Source of the DNA: Lineus longissimus
Taxonomy: Eukaryota > Nemertea > Pilidiophora > Heteronemertea > Lineidae
Reading direction: 5' to 3'
Assembly: GCF_910592395.1 (NCBI RefSeq)
Contig: NC_088320.1
Coordinates: 12,026,501-12,090,500 of the forward strand
DNA: 64,000 nt
Shown: piece by piece, positions 43,497 through 54,840 of the stretch
How the letters are laid out: every line of letters begins with the position of its first letter
Numbering within the stretch: the stretch's first letter is position 1
Notes under the pieces: generated by a model
What the model was told of the DNA's origin: nothing
Databases searched by the model: none
The model's input: the letters and a program-made list of their open reading frames with translations, nothing else
Program-made: the position numbers and the translations under genes

Positions 43497-44812
43497 TTTG
43501 ATATTAGTTTTGTTCAAAATCATTATCTACAGTATAGAGAAATGTTTTTGTCAACTTGATTATTTGAAAATTGTCCAAACTTGGCCAAACAGTTGTGATC
43601 CATGGTTTTTATATGAATAACATACCTCTAGTTGACATTCAAATTTAGACAGATATTTACCGGTAGATAATCAGAGTATTTCTTTTGTTGTATTACAACG
43701 TTTAGGCCAACTGTAGACTTATTAGGGGAAGATTTTCTCTTAGAATAACTTGGCAATCCATTGCGTAATCCTAATTTGGTATTCTGATGGTGAGGATTGA
43801 GGCTGGTCCACTGCCCTCGGAGTATAAACGCAAAGGCTCACTCAAGAAAATGCGAAAGAAAGACAACCGATAATTGAAAGAAACTTGATCGAAAATCTGC
43901 TGTTATGTCAGTAATTCGTCACGGACAACCTGCAAAATCATCATAATTATATTCGTGTGTAACCCTTTTGAGTTTTTAGCCGCTGCTATTATAAATCACT
44001 GTCAACATGCGCGGATGATTTGGTTTACAAGTTGTTGGTGCGACGTGACCTGTGTACAAACGGAGAGTTCATAACTGACTAGTGACTTGTCCATGTTTCA
44101 GTTTTTGTTATCCGTAAACTCGTCCCCTTTCTGCTTCCTTAAAGGGGAACACCGTTCGTATTACTTGTGGTCCAGTTAAATAGAAATCCACTAATACACA
44201 TCTGCTTTGCCCTCACCGTCGTTAATTTCAGTCTGTGACCTCGGGTATATGCTGGAGGGCCCTATAATCAGATTGTTTCGGCATATCGCCTTTAAGTCAT
44301 GTAACAGCATATCGCCTTCAAGTAATTCTGATGTCAGCGCTATCTATTTGAAGCCTTGTACTTCACGCCTTTTTGTTTCCCGATGAAAACCTTGCGATCT
44401 TTTATCGACGTTTGATAAAAGTTATAATCAGGCAAGATTTAAAGGAAAGAGTAGCCTGAACGGAGTTTTTATGTGAACCTGCTGCGTTTACACACCGGAC
44501 GCAGTGGACCGACCTCGTTCCACACCATAAGGAGACCAAATTAGGATGATGCGATGGAGTTCCAAGGGAGTCTATAGGAGAAAATCTTCCCCTAATTAGT
44601 CTATAGTTGGCCTAAACGTTGTAGTACAACAAAAAAAAAACTCTGATTATCCAAATATCTGTCTAAATTTAAATGTCAACTAGATGTTTGTTATTCATAT
44701 AAAAACCATGGATCACAACTGTTTGGCTAAGTGAACAATTTTAAAACAATCAAGTTGACAATAACACTTTTTTATAAGGTAGATAATGATTTTGAACAAA
44801 ACTAACAAGCGT
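43497..44812. mobile_element. 1.3 kb element with about 250-bp inverted ends
   Basis: 43497-43780 and 44555-44812 are inverted copies. Landmarks such as GTTTTGTTCAAAATCATTAT, CCATGGTTTTTATATGAATA, GTTGTATTACAACGTTTAGG and TTAGGGGAAGATTTTCTC appear on the left and their complements in reverse order on the right. The 0.77 kb interior has no recognisable transposase. Confidence 0.75.
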
Positions 44813-45009
44813 TTGAAGATTTTTATTCGTATTCCCATTCAAATCCTATGAAATAGAAAGGCCAGAATAAGGATGAAGGGTTTATCACTCGTTCGTTTTG
44901 GTACTGGCGCCAGGCCGAAGTGAGCGACCCTGCGAGCGGGTTACTTCGACATAAAATGGCCGCCGCACGTGACCTTCGAGAAAGTATGCCAAACGAGCCT
45001 GTAAATGCC

Positions 45010-45183
45010 AGTGTAACATCTGTGGTTGTTTCCCATGTGTCAGTGTTTCCAAACAATAGGCAGCTAGAGAGACCATGACTTTTCAATAGGGGGAAACACA
45101 GAAAAACTTGTCAATCTATCTTTTAGCGTTCCCAAACAATGAGGGGAAACACTCAAAAATAGAAACACTCAAAAACATTACAC
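45010..45183. repeat. small TIR element (GTGTAAC...TTACACC), copy 2
   Basis: Begins AGTGTAACATCTGTGGTTG and ends AACATTACACC, the same ends as 14885-15203 but with a shorter interior containing GGGAAACAC-type repeats. Confidence 0.5.
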
Positions 45184-46061
45184 CGGCTTTGCAAAATAAA
45201 AGAAATGTGTTTATTGCATCAGACTGCACTTTTCTGGCAAAAATATAATAGCTGTTGAAAGAAATTGATATTTAGATGTGAAAAAAATTGGTCAATAAGA
45301 TTAGTAAGTAGTTTTTGTAGTTAACGCAACGCACACCCGGTAGTGTGTCTGGTCATTTCTTTTTACGCTACATTACCATAATGTTACTCGGGCCTGGTGC
45401 CAAAGCGTTCGGGCTCGATTCATACTGGGCATGCGCTTCAAGGCCCGAGATCCGGTGCTTACCGAAGCGCGGCGCTAGAAATTGAACGCGTTAAAGGTAT
45501 GCAAACGAACTAGCCTAATACCGTTAGACCCCACGGGTGGCGCTGATTGGCCACTGCACGGATGTAGAGTGAATGATTAAGCAAAATATGGTTCTTTAGA
45601 GACCAATTACTGGTTCCTTAAAGGCAAAAGTACTTTTGGTCTGAGGTCAAACTTAGAAGAAATTGCGCCAGTAGTTTTCGCCCAGCGGCCCCAAAGGTCC
45701 TCGAAAAACCAGAGTCAGTCGTATCCTCATCCCCTCGATCGTTGGTGCCGAGTGTTGGCTTGAGGTTCAGGATGCCCAAAAGGATGTGGACATTTACTTG
45801 TAAAAGAAACCAAGAGCGCATAGTATCTCATCCTGGTACAGTAGTATTCAATATTCCACCATTCTCCAAAGCAGACAAAATAGTATAGTATATTACAGTA
45901 TGATACTCGGACTCTCGATATATATGTGGAACATATAGGCGCGAAAAAAAACACTGAATCATAGGACAATGATCTCTTGTCCTTAGATAAAGATGGGAAC
46001 AAGTCTTATTGGTTGCAACTAATTCTTTATTTGGTAGAGCAAGAAGGAAAAAAGAATAATC
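45184..46061. other. no gene; promoter-like relic
   Basis: About 45690-45770 resembles the 5' flanks of both peptide genes (compare 58195-58270 and, inverted, 47680-47740; landmark AAACCAGAGTCAGTCGTATC). No signal-peptide exon follows it. The rest is unassigned. Confidence 0.4.
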
Positions 46062-46067
46062 TTTATT
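46062..46067 (-). terminator. polyadenylation signal of the left peptide gene
   Basis: AATAAA on the minus strand (TTTATT on plus), about 110 bp after the stop codon at 46175. Confidence 0.7.
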
Positions 46068-46174
46068 GATTCTTGGTCGAAGCAATTACACAAAAGCACG
46101 AATGTGGTACAGAAGGATGCTGTAATGTTCTATCCAAGTCATTTCATCCTTGGTACTGGTATGTCGTCTGATTA

Positions 46175-47609
46175 TTAGTAACATTTAAAGTCCCAGCCGC
46201 AGTGGGGAATGCCACCTGAAGTGTTACAGCAAGTCCAGTTCTTGGTACAAAAGTGACCGACAGGAAAGCAGTCCGACCTGAAAGAAAGCGGGATAAAAGG
46301 GCAATGTGAGGCTTCGCAATCCCGTTCCAAAAACCGATCAGTCCGGCATTTCCCGAGTTCCCGATCCCAAACTAGCGCCCAGATACAAGTGCATAAGGGT
46401 ATATGATAAAGCACTTGGTTCACGTAGACCGGCACGAGATCGGGAAATCTTTCACGAAAACTTGGGACGTCAAACGCAGGAATGGGTTCTTTCTCGGTGG
46501 ATTTCTCGGCGTTACGGGAGAGCGAAATTTCTCTCTATTAGCGTGGAGGAGAGAAGGAGAGATCCATAAATAGGTTTACATATGATGGATCCGTTGATCA
46601 AGCTGTAACTGTCATGACTAGCGTAGTTTGATCGGCAGCGGGGGGGGGGGGGGGCAAATGGCTAATTCTGGTTCAAGGTAGGAGGATCCTTGGCGGACTG
46701 ATTACGGGAGGATGCTGTTTGAAACCTCTTTGTGTGTGACCAAAAGCCATTTTTACTGTGACGCCACCAATAGAACAAGCGAGAGAGAGGAACCCAAAGG
46801 CTGTGTCACCTACCGTTTTTCCAGATCCGTTTCTTCATTGAATCCTTCCTCGACGTTATCTCCTGCAAGTAACGGATAGACGGGGCATATTAATTCAGGT
46901 GTTTGGTAAGGGTAGTAAGTTTGGGGTAAAGTGAATGAGATTGCCACCGGGTATACACTGCTTTGTCAACTTACGCCACACTGCACCGAGGCAATGTACA
47001 AAATCGAATAATTTGTGAAATCCATGGGAACTGAATCGCGTCACCAAATGCATGAAGACTTGTCCCATGAATTTCACTAAGCACGCGATGTTTGCATTGC
47101 TTGAGTACAGTGTCCGCTGAAAAAGCCGTGTGAAATAAAAAATGCACTGTCGCATGCGTTGTTACAATCGCATGCCAAGTAATTAATAAAACCTATACCC
47201 CGTCGAAAAAAGGCTCTCGCCTCCCGGTAAATAAAGTCGGCGCGCAATGTCGGTCCACCTTTCGACGAGCCTGTAATGATATTAGAGGAAGAATTCTCCC
47301 TGAGCAGGCTACGGGGCATTATTCGAGAAACTCCTGATTTCCCAAGTACATGTATAAGGCAAGTAGGATATTGGGCTCTGAGATCGCAAAGGTTACTCGT
47401 TCATAAAATTAATGTCATGAACATTATCTCAAACCCAGCGATTCAGTACCCGTTTTAAAGGCAGGCGTGAGATCTCTTTGTCGCACATAGCAGCGATTAT
47501 AATCAGAAACAGCGCATAATCTGCTCGTTTGCGGGGCGTGTTATGTAAACCTACCAAGGACCAAGGAGAAGATCACCACCAGAACGAACAGGACACAAAT
47601 GGTCTTCAT
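46175..47609 (-). CDS. secreted six-cysteine (knottin-type) peptide precursor
   Basis: Three coding exons on the minus strand: 47609-47555, 46862-46814 and 46277-46175, each bounded by GT and AG with matching phases (1, then 2). Exon 1 starts MKTICVLFVL and encodes a hydrophobic signal peptide of about 19 residues. Exon 2 encodes a short acidic propeptide that ends EK plus an Arg completed across the junction, a dibasic processing site. Exon 3 encodes a 33-residue mature peptide with the pattern C-x6-C-x5-CC-x8-C-x5-C, the arrangement of inhibitor cystine-knot peptides. Total length is 68 residues. That fold is shared by many animal toxins, protease or channel blockers, antimicrobial and signalling peptides; the sequence does not tell which applies. 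AATAAA follows at 46067-46062. Exons 1 and 2 are almost identical to those of the gene at 58351, exon 3 is not. Structure is well supported, biological role unknown. Confidence 0.85.
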
Positions 47610-49268
47610 CTTTTCAGTGAGACATATTGCTAGAGAGACGTAACTTCCTGGAATGTAGCAAAAAGAGGAAACTGAGATTACTAACGACCGAACGTGTGCG
47701 AGGGGAGGAGGATACGGCTGACTCTGTTTTTTTTAGGATAACTACAACAAGGTATCTCGCTGCTCTAACTGTCGAGGTAATGCACCAGTCTCGACGCAAT
47801 GGAACAGTATACACGACAGGCACGTAAAAATGAGAGCTCACCCCCCCTCGACTGAAAAACACACCCTCAATGAGAACACACATAAAATAGTACGAATGTT
47901 GACACTGTTGTCAGTTGGGCTAGAGTTCTTATCTTCATGTACCTGTCTATGTCGAGGGATAAGGTAGGCTTTAACTGAAAGATTGCCAACTTACGCGATG
48001 TTGCAAAAAATTCCAATGCAATAACTATTTCTGCACTGTATATGATGCATTGCCACTTGCGATGTCGGAATCGCATTCAGCCACTTCCAATGTTGCAAAG
48101 CATAAGCTTTTGATGGTTCGGTTTGGGTGCAGTGAAGCATAAAAGAGCAAAGGCGGGCATGTGCGTTCTCGCAATCGCCTTCAGTGGTAAACTTATATAT
48201 AAGGTTGTAGGAGTTTAAGGTATTTTGTCGCCAAACGCGAATTTGCTTGAATCGCAGAACAAACTCGTTTGTCTGGGTGTTTGGGCGAGCAGTGGGGCGT
48301 AAAATAACAAAGCCGTATGAATTGCGTGCGTTGCTGCAATCGTGATTGCAAATGACCCTGGGCTTCGTCATTTTGCGCCCCCTTTAACAAACTGAACGGA
48401 CAGAATACGACAACGCATGCAATGCTTTTTCAATTTACGCCACACTGTACTGCCCTAAAACAAATGCGAAATCTCAATACGTAGAAATTCACACGTATAC
48501 TAAACCAGTTTGCTTTCATCGCCACAATAAACAGGGGATCCTTAGCAGTCAGTGGTGTGTTTACGCGGGATCAACTAATGTAAAGTCACATGAAGAATTC
48601 CGCAAAGCTGAGGACTTCGAATGCGCGAACATGCAGTTCTATAGTCCTCCCAAATGATGGCTCGTGTTTCTAACTGCTCTCTAAGGTTTTGTCAAACCAG
48701 CCATCATACCTCAACCATTCTCCAAAGCAGTCATGCCTTCTCTCCTTGCCCTGGTGATTGGCTTTTCATGCATCGTAGAGCGTGGTATAAAGCGTAGAGC
48801 GTGGATAAAATAATATGAAGAATAAAAACACCTCTTTTTGACGTACAAAATAACATGTCGAATGAGGAATATAAAAGGGCCAGTATGGAAAAGTAGCTTG
48901 ATGATGACACATTGGTCAGGGAGAACCACCCTCCTACGTTGTTACCATCTGCTGATGTCAATGAGGGAATTTTCGGCAGAATACACTTACCTTTTGAAAC
49001 GATGCCACCGCACTACGCTTGGAGTCCAACGACTGAAATGGGTGTTGGTTCGGGCAAGGTTTAGTGTTTGTAGCCAGGCCTAGCAGGGCTTATTCTGGAT
49101 GTGCGTCGGGTTGTTTAGCACAAAGCTCTCGTGAATGCTTGGAAATTCTGCTTCGTCACTGCAACATCTGCAAAATTCCATTGACACTCGACTTCAACTT
49201 CAATCTGTTACTCCTACTCACTTGACATATTTCCAGTTGTAAGGATAGGTATGCACTCACGGTGAGAG
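46278..49268 (-). repeat. left arm of a large inverted duplication
   Basis: Blocks pair in reverse order with 56222-59700: 49150-49268 with 56222-56310, 48935 with about 56550, 48720 with about 57230, 48630 with about 57310, 48430 with about 57520, 48050 with about 57900, 47600 with 58360, 47230 with about 58740, 46640-46655 (G run) with about 59321 (C run) and 46450 with about 59560. Introns and flanks are diverged with indels; exons 1 and 2 of the peptide gene are best conserved. Confidence 0.85.
47610..47750 (-). promoter_or_regulatory. conserved 5' flank of the left peptide gene
   Basis: The stretch upstream of the ATG (GCTAGAGAGACGTAACTTCC and onward through AAAGAGGAAACTGAGATT) is strongly conserved in the right copy (58290-58350). 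It probably includes the 5' UTR and core promoter. No TATA box is obvious. Confidence 0.5.
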
Positions 49269-49272
49269 GGCC

Positions 49273-49664
49273 TAGGCACCTATTCCATAGAGGTATACGG
49301 TATACTACACTATACGCGAACAATGGCTTCACAAAGGGTGCATGACCATGAAACTATTGTTCGCGTATAGTATAGTATAGGGTATAGCTCTATGGAATAG
49401 GTGCCTATTCCATAGAGCTATACCCTATACTATACTATACGCGAACAATAGTTTCATGGTCATGCACCCTTTGTGAAGCCATTGTTCGCGTATAGTGTAG
49501 TATACCGTATACCTCTATGGGGAAGGTGCCTAAGGCACCTATTCCATAGAGCTATACCCTATACTATACTATACGCGAACAATAGTTTCATGGTCATGCA
49601 CCCTTTGTGAAGCCATTGTTCGCGTATAGTGTAGTATACCGTATACCTCTATGGAATAGGTGCC
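49273..49664. mobile_element. three adjacent hairpin MITEs
   Basis: Each unit of about 130 bp is a hairpin: GGCACCTATTCCATAGAG and ACTATACGCGAACAAT at one end, their complements at the other, with a short loop containing TTTCATGGTCATGCACCC. Unit 1 (49273-49404) is inverted relative to units 2 (about 49403-49531) and 3 (49534-49664). Units are nearly identical. The outer flanks are CCTA and TAAT, consistent with a TA target. No coding capacity. Confidence 0.85.
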
Positions 49665-50729
49665 TAATGGTTACGTATACACTGTATGTATAGTCCAAAC
49701 AAAATTCATGTATCCATCATGTCCATCGAATCTGAAAAATATGTGTGCAGACCCATGACAATTCTGATTCCGGTACAGTTTGTCGCATTCCATACGGGCC
49801 TCGCGTTGGCCGATCCTGCATTCACGACGCACCGCACCCACAGTTACCACGTCGGACGTGATTCCCATTGTTTCCTTCCTCGTGACGCAATCATTTCATG
49901 ACGTCATGAGCCATTGACCATTCACACAGGTAGATTTATTCACACCGGCGCCACTGAAGTGCGGGTGTGGGACATCATGTATTTAACAATCGTCTGCTAG
50001 GACATACAGGACAACGTCGGCGGAGACAGTTGTGACATTTCATTGCAGACAAAGAAAACGTCCTCTTCTTCTCGATTTACGTACTTTACTTCAAAAAAGT
50101 CAGTTTTAACACTACTGCACAAATATAGAGTGGTCTTAAAGTTCCATTTGGATAGAGATTTGACGGACTGATTTGGAAATTCATTCCAACCATGCAGCTG
50201 TTTCAGAAATGAGAAAAAGCTCCAGGGTGTCATGACATGCATGATGTGTCTTGCCTCTGCATTTTCGTACTCAGAGGGTTTTCAACTTTCATGTCATTGA
50301 AGAAATAATTAATTCCAATCTACTAGTATTCCAACCACAACTGCTCTGGAAAAAGAAAAATTTCCAATGTGCCTTGACTAGAAATTTTCTTAGGGCCATA
50401 CGGGGGGGGGGGGGGGGCTACTCACATAATTTAAATTTGCGCCAGGGGCACAGGGCCCAGCATGCCAGGGGTTTCATGCCATTTAAATCAGGATGAGCTG
50501 TAGGCCGAGGTCAGGCCAACTTTATAATGCATTTTATATATTTAGGGGTCCAATGCTGCACAAAATCATCATTCTCTGTATACTGTAGCAGTTATGGTTG
50601 GATTGGAATGAACTTTTGAATAGATGAAAACAAAACTATATAAGCCTAGTAAGAGCCTAACACTAACAGTGTTTTTTAACTCCATTATTTTCATTCAAAC
50701 AGATTGAGATTTCATTCAACAACAAGATA
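49665..50729. other. no gene recognised; G-run
   Basis: Unassigned sequence between the hairpin array and the Helitron remnant, with a run of about 16 G at 50402-50417. Confidence 0.5.
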
Positions 50730-50819
50730 ATGAACAAAAATACTCCTAACATGATGGATCATTCCTATTCTTGTCATCCAACACCTGTATTATCGCCAAA
50801 TTGTCAAATTCAGACGCCT

Positions 50820-51526
50820 GAACATGAAACATGTTCCAACTTGGATCACTGGGACCAGCAGTATGCTCAAAGAAAAAGACAAAGTCATATGGAACAGACA
50901 GCGACAAAGACTCAAACAAAGGACAATCGATTATCAATACCTTCTGATAAACTCTCCCTGGTACGGAAGTCTTCAATGTGCAAAATGTCCCTGGGGATGG
51001 GAACTGCCTTTTTCATTGTCTCAGCCTTGCAATCCATGGAGACACTTCCCATCATGGACTGTATCGCAAACTCATTTGTTGCCACATTGAACAAAACTGG
51101 GATCATTTCGAACAAGCTATATCAATTTGCCATGAGCTGCCCCAACTTACCCCTGAATGCTATCGAGAAGTGATGATTGCTGGTAGCGAATATGCTACTG
51201 TCTGTGAAGTTAATACTGCAACCAACATTCTAAAGTGTGACATAAGAGTCTGGTTACAAGGACTCTCCGGTGACAACACAATTCGATACTACCTTGAAGA
51301 GTTCACCACTGATGATCCATTGAGAACAGTCACTCTTTTACTAAGACACCAGCATTTCTTGTTACTGGTAAATGATACACCACCAATCCACCTGTTCAAC
51401 ATAAAACAATTAACCTCCAGTTTAAGAAAGATCCGCCACCAGTTGATAAAAGTATCACAAGGGACAGACCAAACCAAAAAAGGAGAAAACAATCTGATAA
51501 GGCAAAAACAAGGGCAAATCAATTAA
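50820..51526 (+). pseudogene. Helitron OTU-like cysteine protease region
   Basis: An upstream frame (from 50824) and the main frame (from about 50978) together give the OTU pattern. The box VPGDGNCLFHCLSLAI supplies the catalytic Asp and Cys, and RHQHFLLLVND supplies the likely catalytic His. OTU domains cleave ubiquitin chains and occur in many animal Helitrons. A one-base frame change just before the catalytic box separates the N-terminal lead-in, so the copy is damaged. Confidence 0.75.
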
Positions 51527-51701
51527 GAAAGACCAGCAAGAAGAAATAAAGTAAAGATCACAAGCACTCAAAGAGACAAAAAAAAAACAAATTCAGCACT
51601 GCAATGAAGACAATATAACAGAACCTGAACCTGAACCCACATCATCCAATCATTTTAACCAAGCAAAGTTAGATTCAATTCGCAATTTTGAGATAGAGCA
51701 G

Positions 51702-52448
51702 ATGGCCTACCAGTTCAAATTCTGCCAAATTTGCAATGAAAGAAGACTCGAAATGAAGATTTCAAAGGATCCCACAGTCTGCCAACGATGCTACAAAGAA
51801 AAAAACAGCATAACACTATTCTCCTCACAAAACAACATGGATCCAGGAGTAGTTCCACCAGACCTTCAGAATTTAACTGTCATAGAGCAGCAATTAATTT
51901 CTCGAATTTCATCATCAATTAATGGCCACATGCTTAATCATGGTGGAATTGCAGCAAATGGACACTGTGTCACCTGTCCACAAGCCATTGGAGAGGTGGC
52001 CAAACTATTTCCTAGACTTCCATCAGAAATTAACATAATCAGAGTTCGCAGGCAGGGCAAAAATGAAACAACCAAGGAATTCAATGTCCGGAGAAACGTT
52101 GTTGAAAAGGCTTTGAATTGGTTAAAGAATAACAACCCTGCATATGGGGATATAACCATATGCTCTGAAAGGCTTAGCCAGTTGCCAATTGACTGGGAGA
52201 TAGACAACTTGCCAACAGTAGAGTACGATTCAACAACAGTGCATAGAGATTACAGAGGACCTGCCCCAGACCAAACAGATCCTGGAGAGACGAATGATGG
52301 GGAAACTGTTTCAGGTATCCTCCTGCGAGATCCAGCGGTTTATCTGAGGCAAAACGTCGAAAATGTTGTAAAGGATGTGCTGGGTGAAAAACATGGAAAG
52401 GTTACAGCCACCAAAAGGGGAACTGTCACCATCCCATGGCCAACCTGA
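51702..52448 (+). pseudogene. Helitron zinc-binding and DUF6570-like region
   Basis: From ATG 51702, two C-x2-C pairs (CQICNERR and CQRCYKEK) precede a segment with CVTCPQAIGE, RVRRQGKNETTKEFNVRR and EKALNWLKNNNPAYGDI, a pattern typical of the region before Helitron Rep proteins. The frame ends at 52448, and the Rep start follows in other frames (FPCLFPHGTGDFF near 52500 and RFARHQCFKFILHN near 52610). Confidence 0.7.
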
Positions 52449-53241
52449 GGTGATAAACCACTGTCAGAGTTCACCACCAGGAATTTCTTTACCTTTGCAT
52501 TTCCATGTTTATTTCCACATGGTACAGGGGACTTTTTTACCAATCGCAAAACAACTTGCACTTCTTTGGTCGACTGGGCAGATCATCTCATGTGGTACCA
52601 GGATGGACGATTTGCTCGCCACCAGTGTTTTAAGTTCATTCTCCACAACATGATAATGAGGAAGAGAGCCCTTGAAAACTCTACGTATATTCCTTCAGAG
52701 GTTAGGTGACCAACACCTCACTGTTGAAGAACTGAAAGAAAAGATTCAAAATGGTGACAAATCTATTGCAAACAAGATACTCAACTTCAGTGCCAGCCTC
52801 AGAGGAACCTCTCAGTATTGGTCGCAAAGATTAAAAGAGGCCCAGTCTCTCATTCACTACCAAATCATGAAAGGAAAGGGTCTCCCTTCACTTTTATCTA
52901 CCGGGAGTTGCGCAGAATATTATTTTAAACCATTGAGGAGACTTCTAGAACTATATATCAATCAGACAACAGGAAAGGCCATTGACTTAGAAAACAAAAG
53001 TAAACTTTTCATCGCATTACAGGAACATTCTCACATTGTTGGTCATTATTTTGATCTTCGTACTAAATGCTACTTCGAAAAAGTGATGAGGCCGGCCTTT
53101 GGAGTGGAAGCCTACTGGTACAGGCAAGAATTTGCCAAAGGCAGGGGGATTATTCACTGGCATGGCCTTTGCTGGCGCGGTGATAGAGAACCACACAATC
53201 TCCTGTATCAAGCCTTTGAAGATGATATTGATGAAAAATAA
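52449..53241 (+). pseudogene. Helitron Rep (HUH endonuclease) fragment
   Basis: The N-terminal part of the Helitron-like domain is spread over shifted frames (52449-52700). From about 52672 one frame reads LRGTSQYWSQRLKEAQSL, LQEHSHIVGHYFDLR and EFAKGRGIIHWHGLCW. HWH at 53155-53163 is the metal-binding HUH motif of rolling-circle initiators. The expected downstream catalytic tyrosines lie in the lost or displaced region after 53241, where a LINE fragment begins. Confidence 0.8.
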
Positions 53242-53650
53242 TAATAGTAATAAAATTGTTACTTATATGGCGCAACTTTCCAGAATTAGTCCTGTTCAAG
53301 TGCGCCCTCCCGTCGAGTTGTAGTATTGACTATAGAATTCTGTTTTTATCTGTCCCCTGAATGCATTGTAAGTATTGTTTCTAATGTTACCGTTTAGGCT
53401 ATTACATAGCCTAGGGGCACTCCTGGAGAAAGCTCGGCCTCCAAACTTATCAGCGTTGAACCGTGGTTCAATGAGGAGAGCCTGTGCTTCTGATCTCAGG
53501 GGCCTGGCTGGTGAGTACAGTTTTAGCAGTTCTGTCAAGTATGCTGGCGCACTGCCATTGATACATTTGTGGACTAGTGTTAGAGGCTTAAACTCTATTC
53601 GTTTATATATATAAGTTATGTCGTGCCTATCTGTCCTGACGTCAATCATG
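53232..53650 (-). mobile_element. L2/CR1-type LINE 3' fragment inside the Helitron
   Basis: The minus-strand frame 53649-53296 reads RIEFKPLTLVHKCINGSAPA, YLTELLKLYSPARPLRS and GGRAFSRSAPRLCNSLN, the conserved C-terminal region of L2/CR1 reverse transcriptases. The 3' end (GCGCCATATAAGTAACAA plus ATTATT repeats) lies at about 53232-53275. It is 5'-truncated, as is usual for LINE insertions. Confidence 0.85.
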
Positions 53651-54840
53651 CTCGCATAAATTATAGGTTACGTCACGGAGACTGTCTTGGAGGATTCAAG
53701 TAATGAGGTCTGAACATGTATTAACTTTAATTCAATGGCGATGCCTTTTATATTGTTGCACTATTCTCAGTTAGTTTGAGTCCCAGAACTATTCAATTTA
53801 AGAGCTACTCGGCCACGTTCACCTGAGTTCGCATATCCTCAGATACCTCCCTGGCGAGCAGTCTATGGCTAAACAGGAGCTGCGGGGGAAGGGCGCACCG
53901 AAGGAGAAGGAGTCCTGAAAGGGACTATACTGGAGGGACCAATAATATATTATAACTGTAAAGGGGTTAAATCAACGGGAAAGTTCCCTAATCTGATACA
54001 CATATACTTACTGCCAAAGCAACGTACTAACTACTTGATGCAAGTGTCCTCGGTGTGAAAGCGTGCCCAAAGTACTGTCATGAAAGTCTTGGACAAGTGT
54101 TCACCCTTGGGAAGTGTGCACCCTTGTAATTAAATATTTACCCTTGCATCTATATAGTTGCAAATTTAGTTTAGTATGGCATTCAAGAGGAGAGGAAAAG
54201 AAGCGAGACCGTTCACAGTGCTGTGTGAAACCCGTCTGCCGTCCCGCGCTCCCAACCGTCAACAATGGACGTCATGACGTCGGTTGTACCCCCGCTGCTG
54301 AGTGACAGATTTGTTCACAAGATAACATCAAACATTATTAATTCTAGTAATGATTAATCATAAAAAATCGCCTTACGCGGCTCTAATTAACATAAGACAT
54401 GTAGCACAATATTAGCTTCTGTCTGGTAAGTCACAACATTAAGTTTCAGTACATTCTTCGAGTATTTACAATGACCACTCAAGCGGTGACGAAAACAGCT
54501 AAACAACAGCCAGCCCGTCTGCTTTGATCAACATCACGTGACCATCTTGATGACGTCATCTCACGAGAGGCGATGAGGCGCATTGCGGCTTCGAAGAAAA
54601 CGTGTACAAAAGAAACGTGAAACATCGGCAATTACGGACGGAATAATTATGTTAACTACCTCATATTTACAATGAACGAACCTAGCAATATGCTGGACGG
54701 ACTGACATTAAACTTAACACATGGTAACAAGGTAAAACAAAGTTGGAAGCTATACAATTGTCCAAAAATGGTCCAATCAATACTTGCCGCTTACATCAAC
54801 AATAACACTAACATTGTAAAATCCTCACACTAACCAGGAT
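53651..54840. other. unassigned insertion or decayed Helitron sequence
   Basis: Lies between the Rep fragment and the resumed Helitron frame. No Helitron motif was seen, and it may be a further insertion. Contains GACGTCATGACGTC and other CpG-containing palindromes near 54260-54275. Confidence 0.4.

Noticed and set aside
43221-43559. 112-codon Gly-rich frame
   Set aside because: Crosses homopolymer G runs, is low-complexity and runs into the terminal repeat of the element at 43497.
50978-51526. Host ubiquitin protease gene
   Set aside because: The OTU domain is followed by DUF6570-like and HUH Rep regions in the same orientation, so it belongs to a Helitron.
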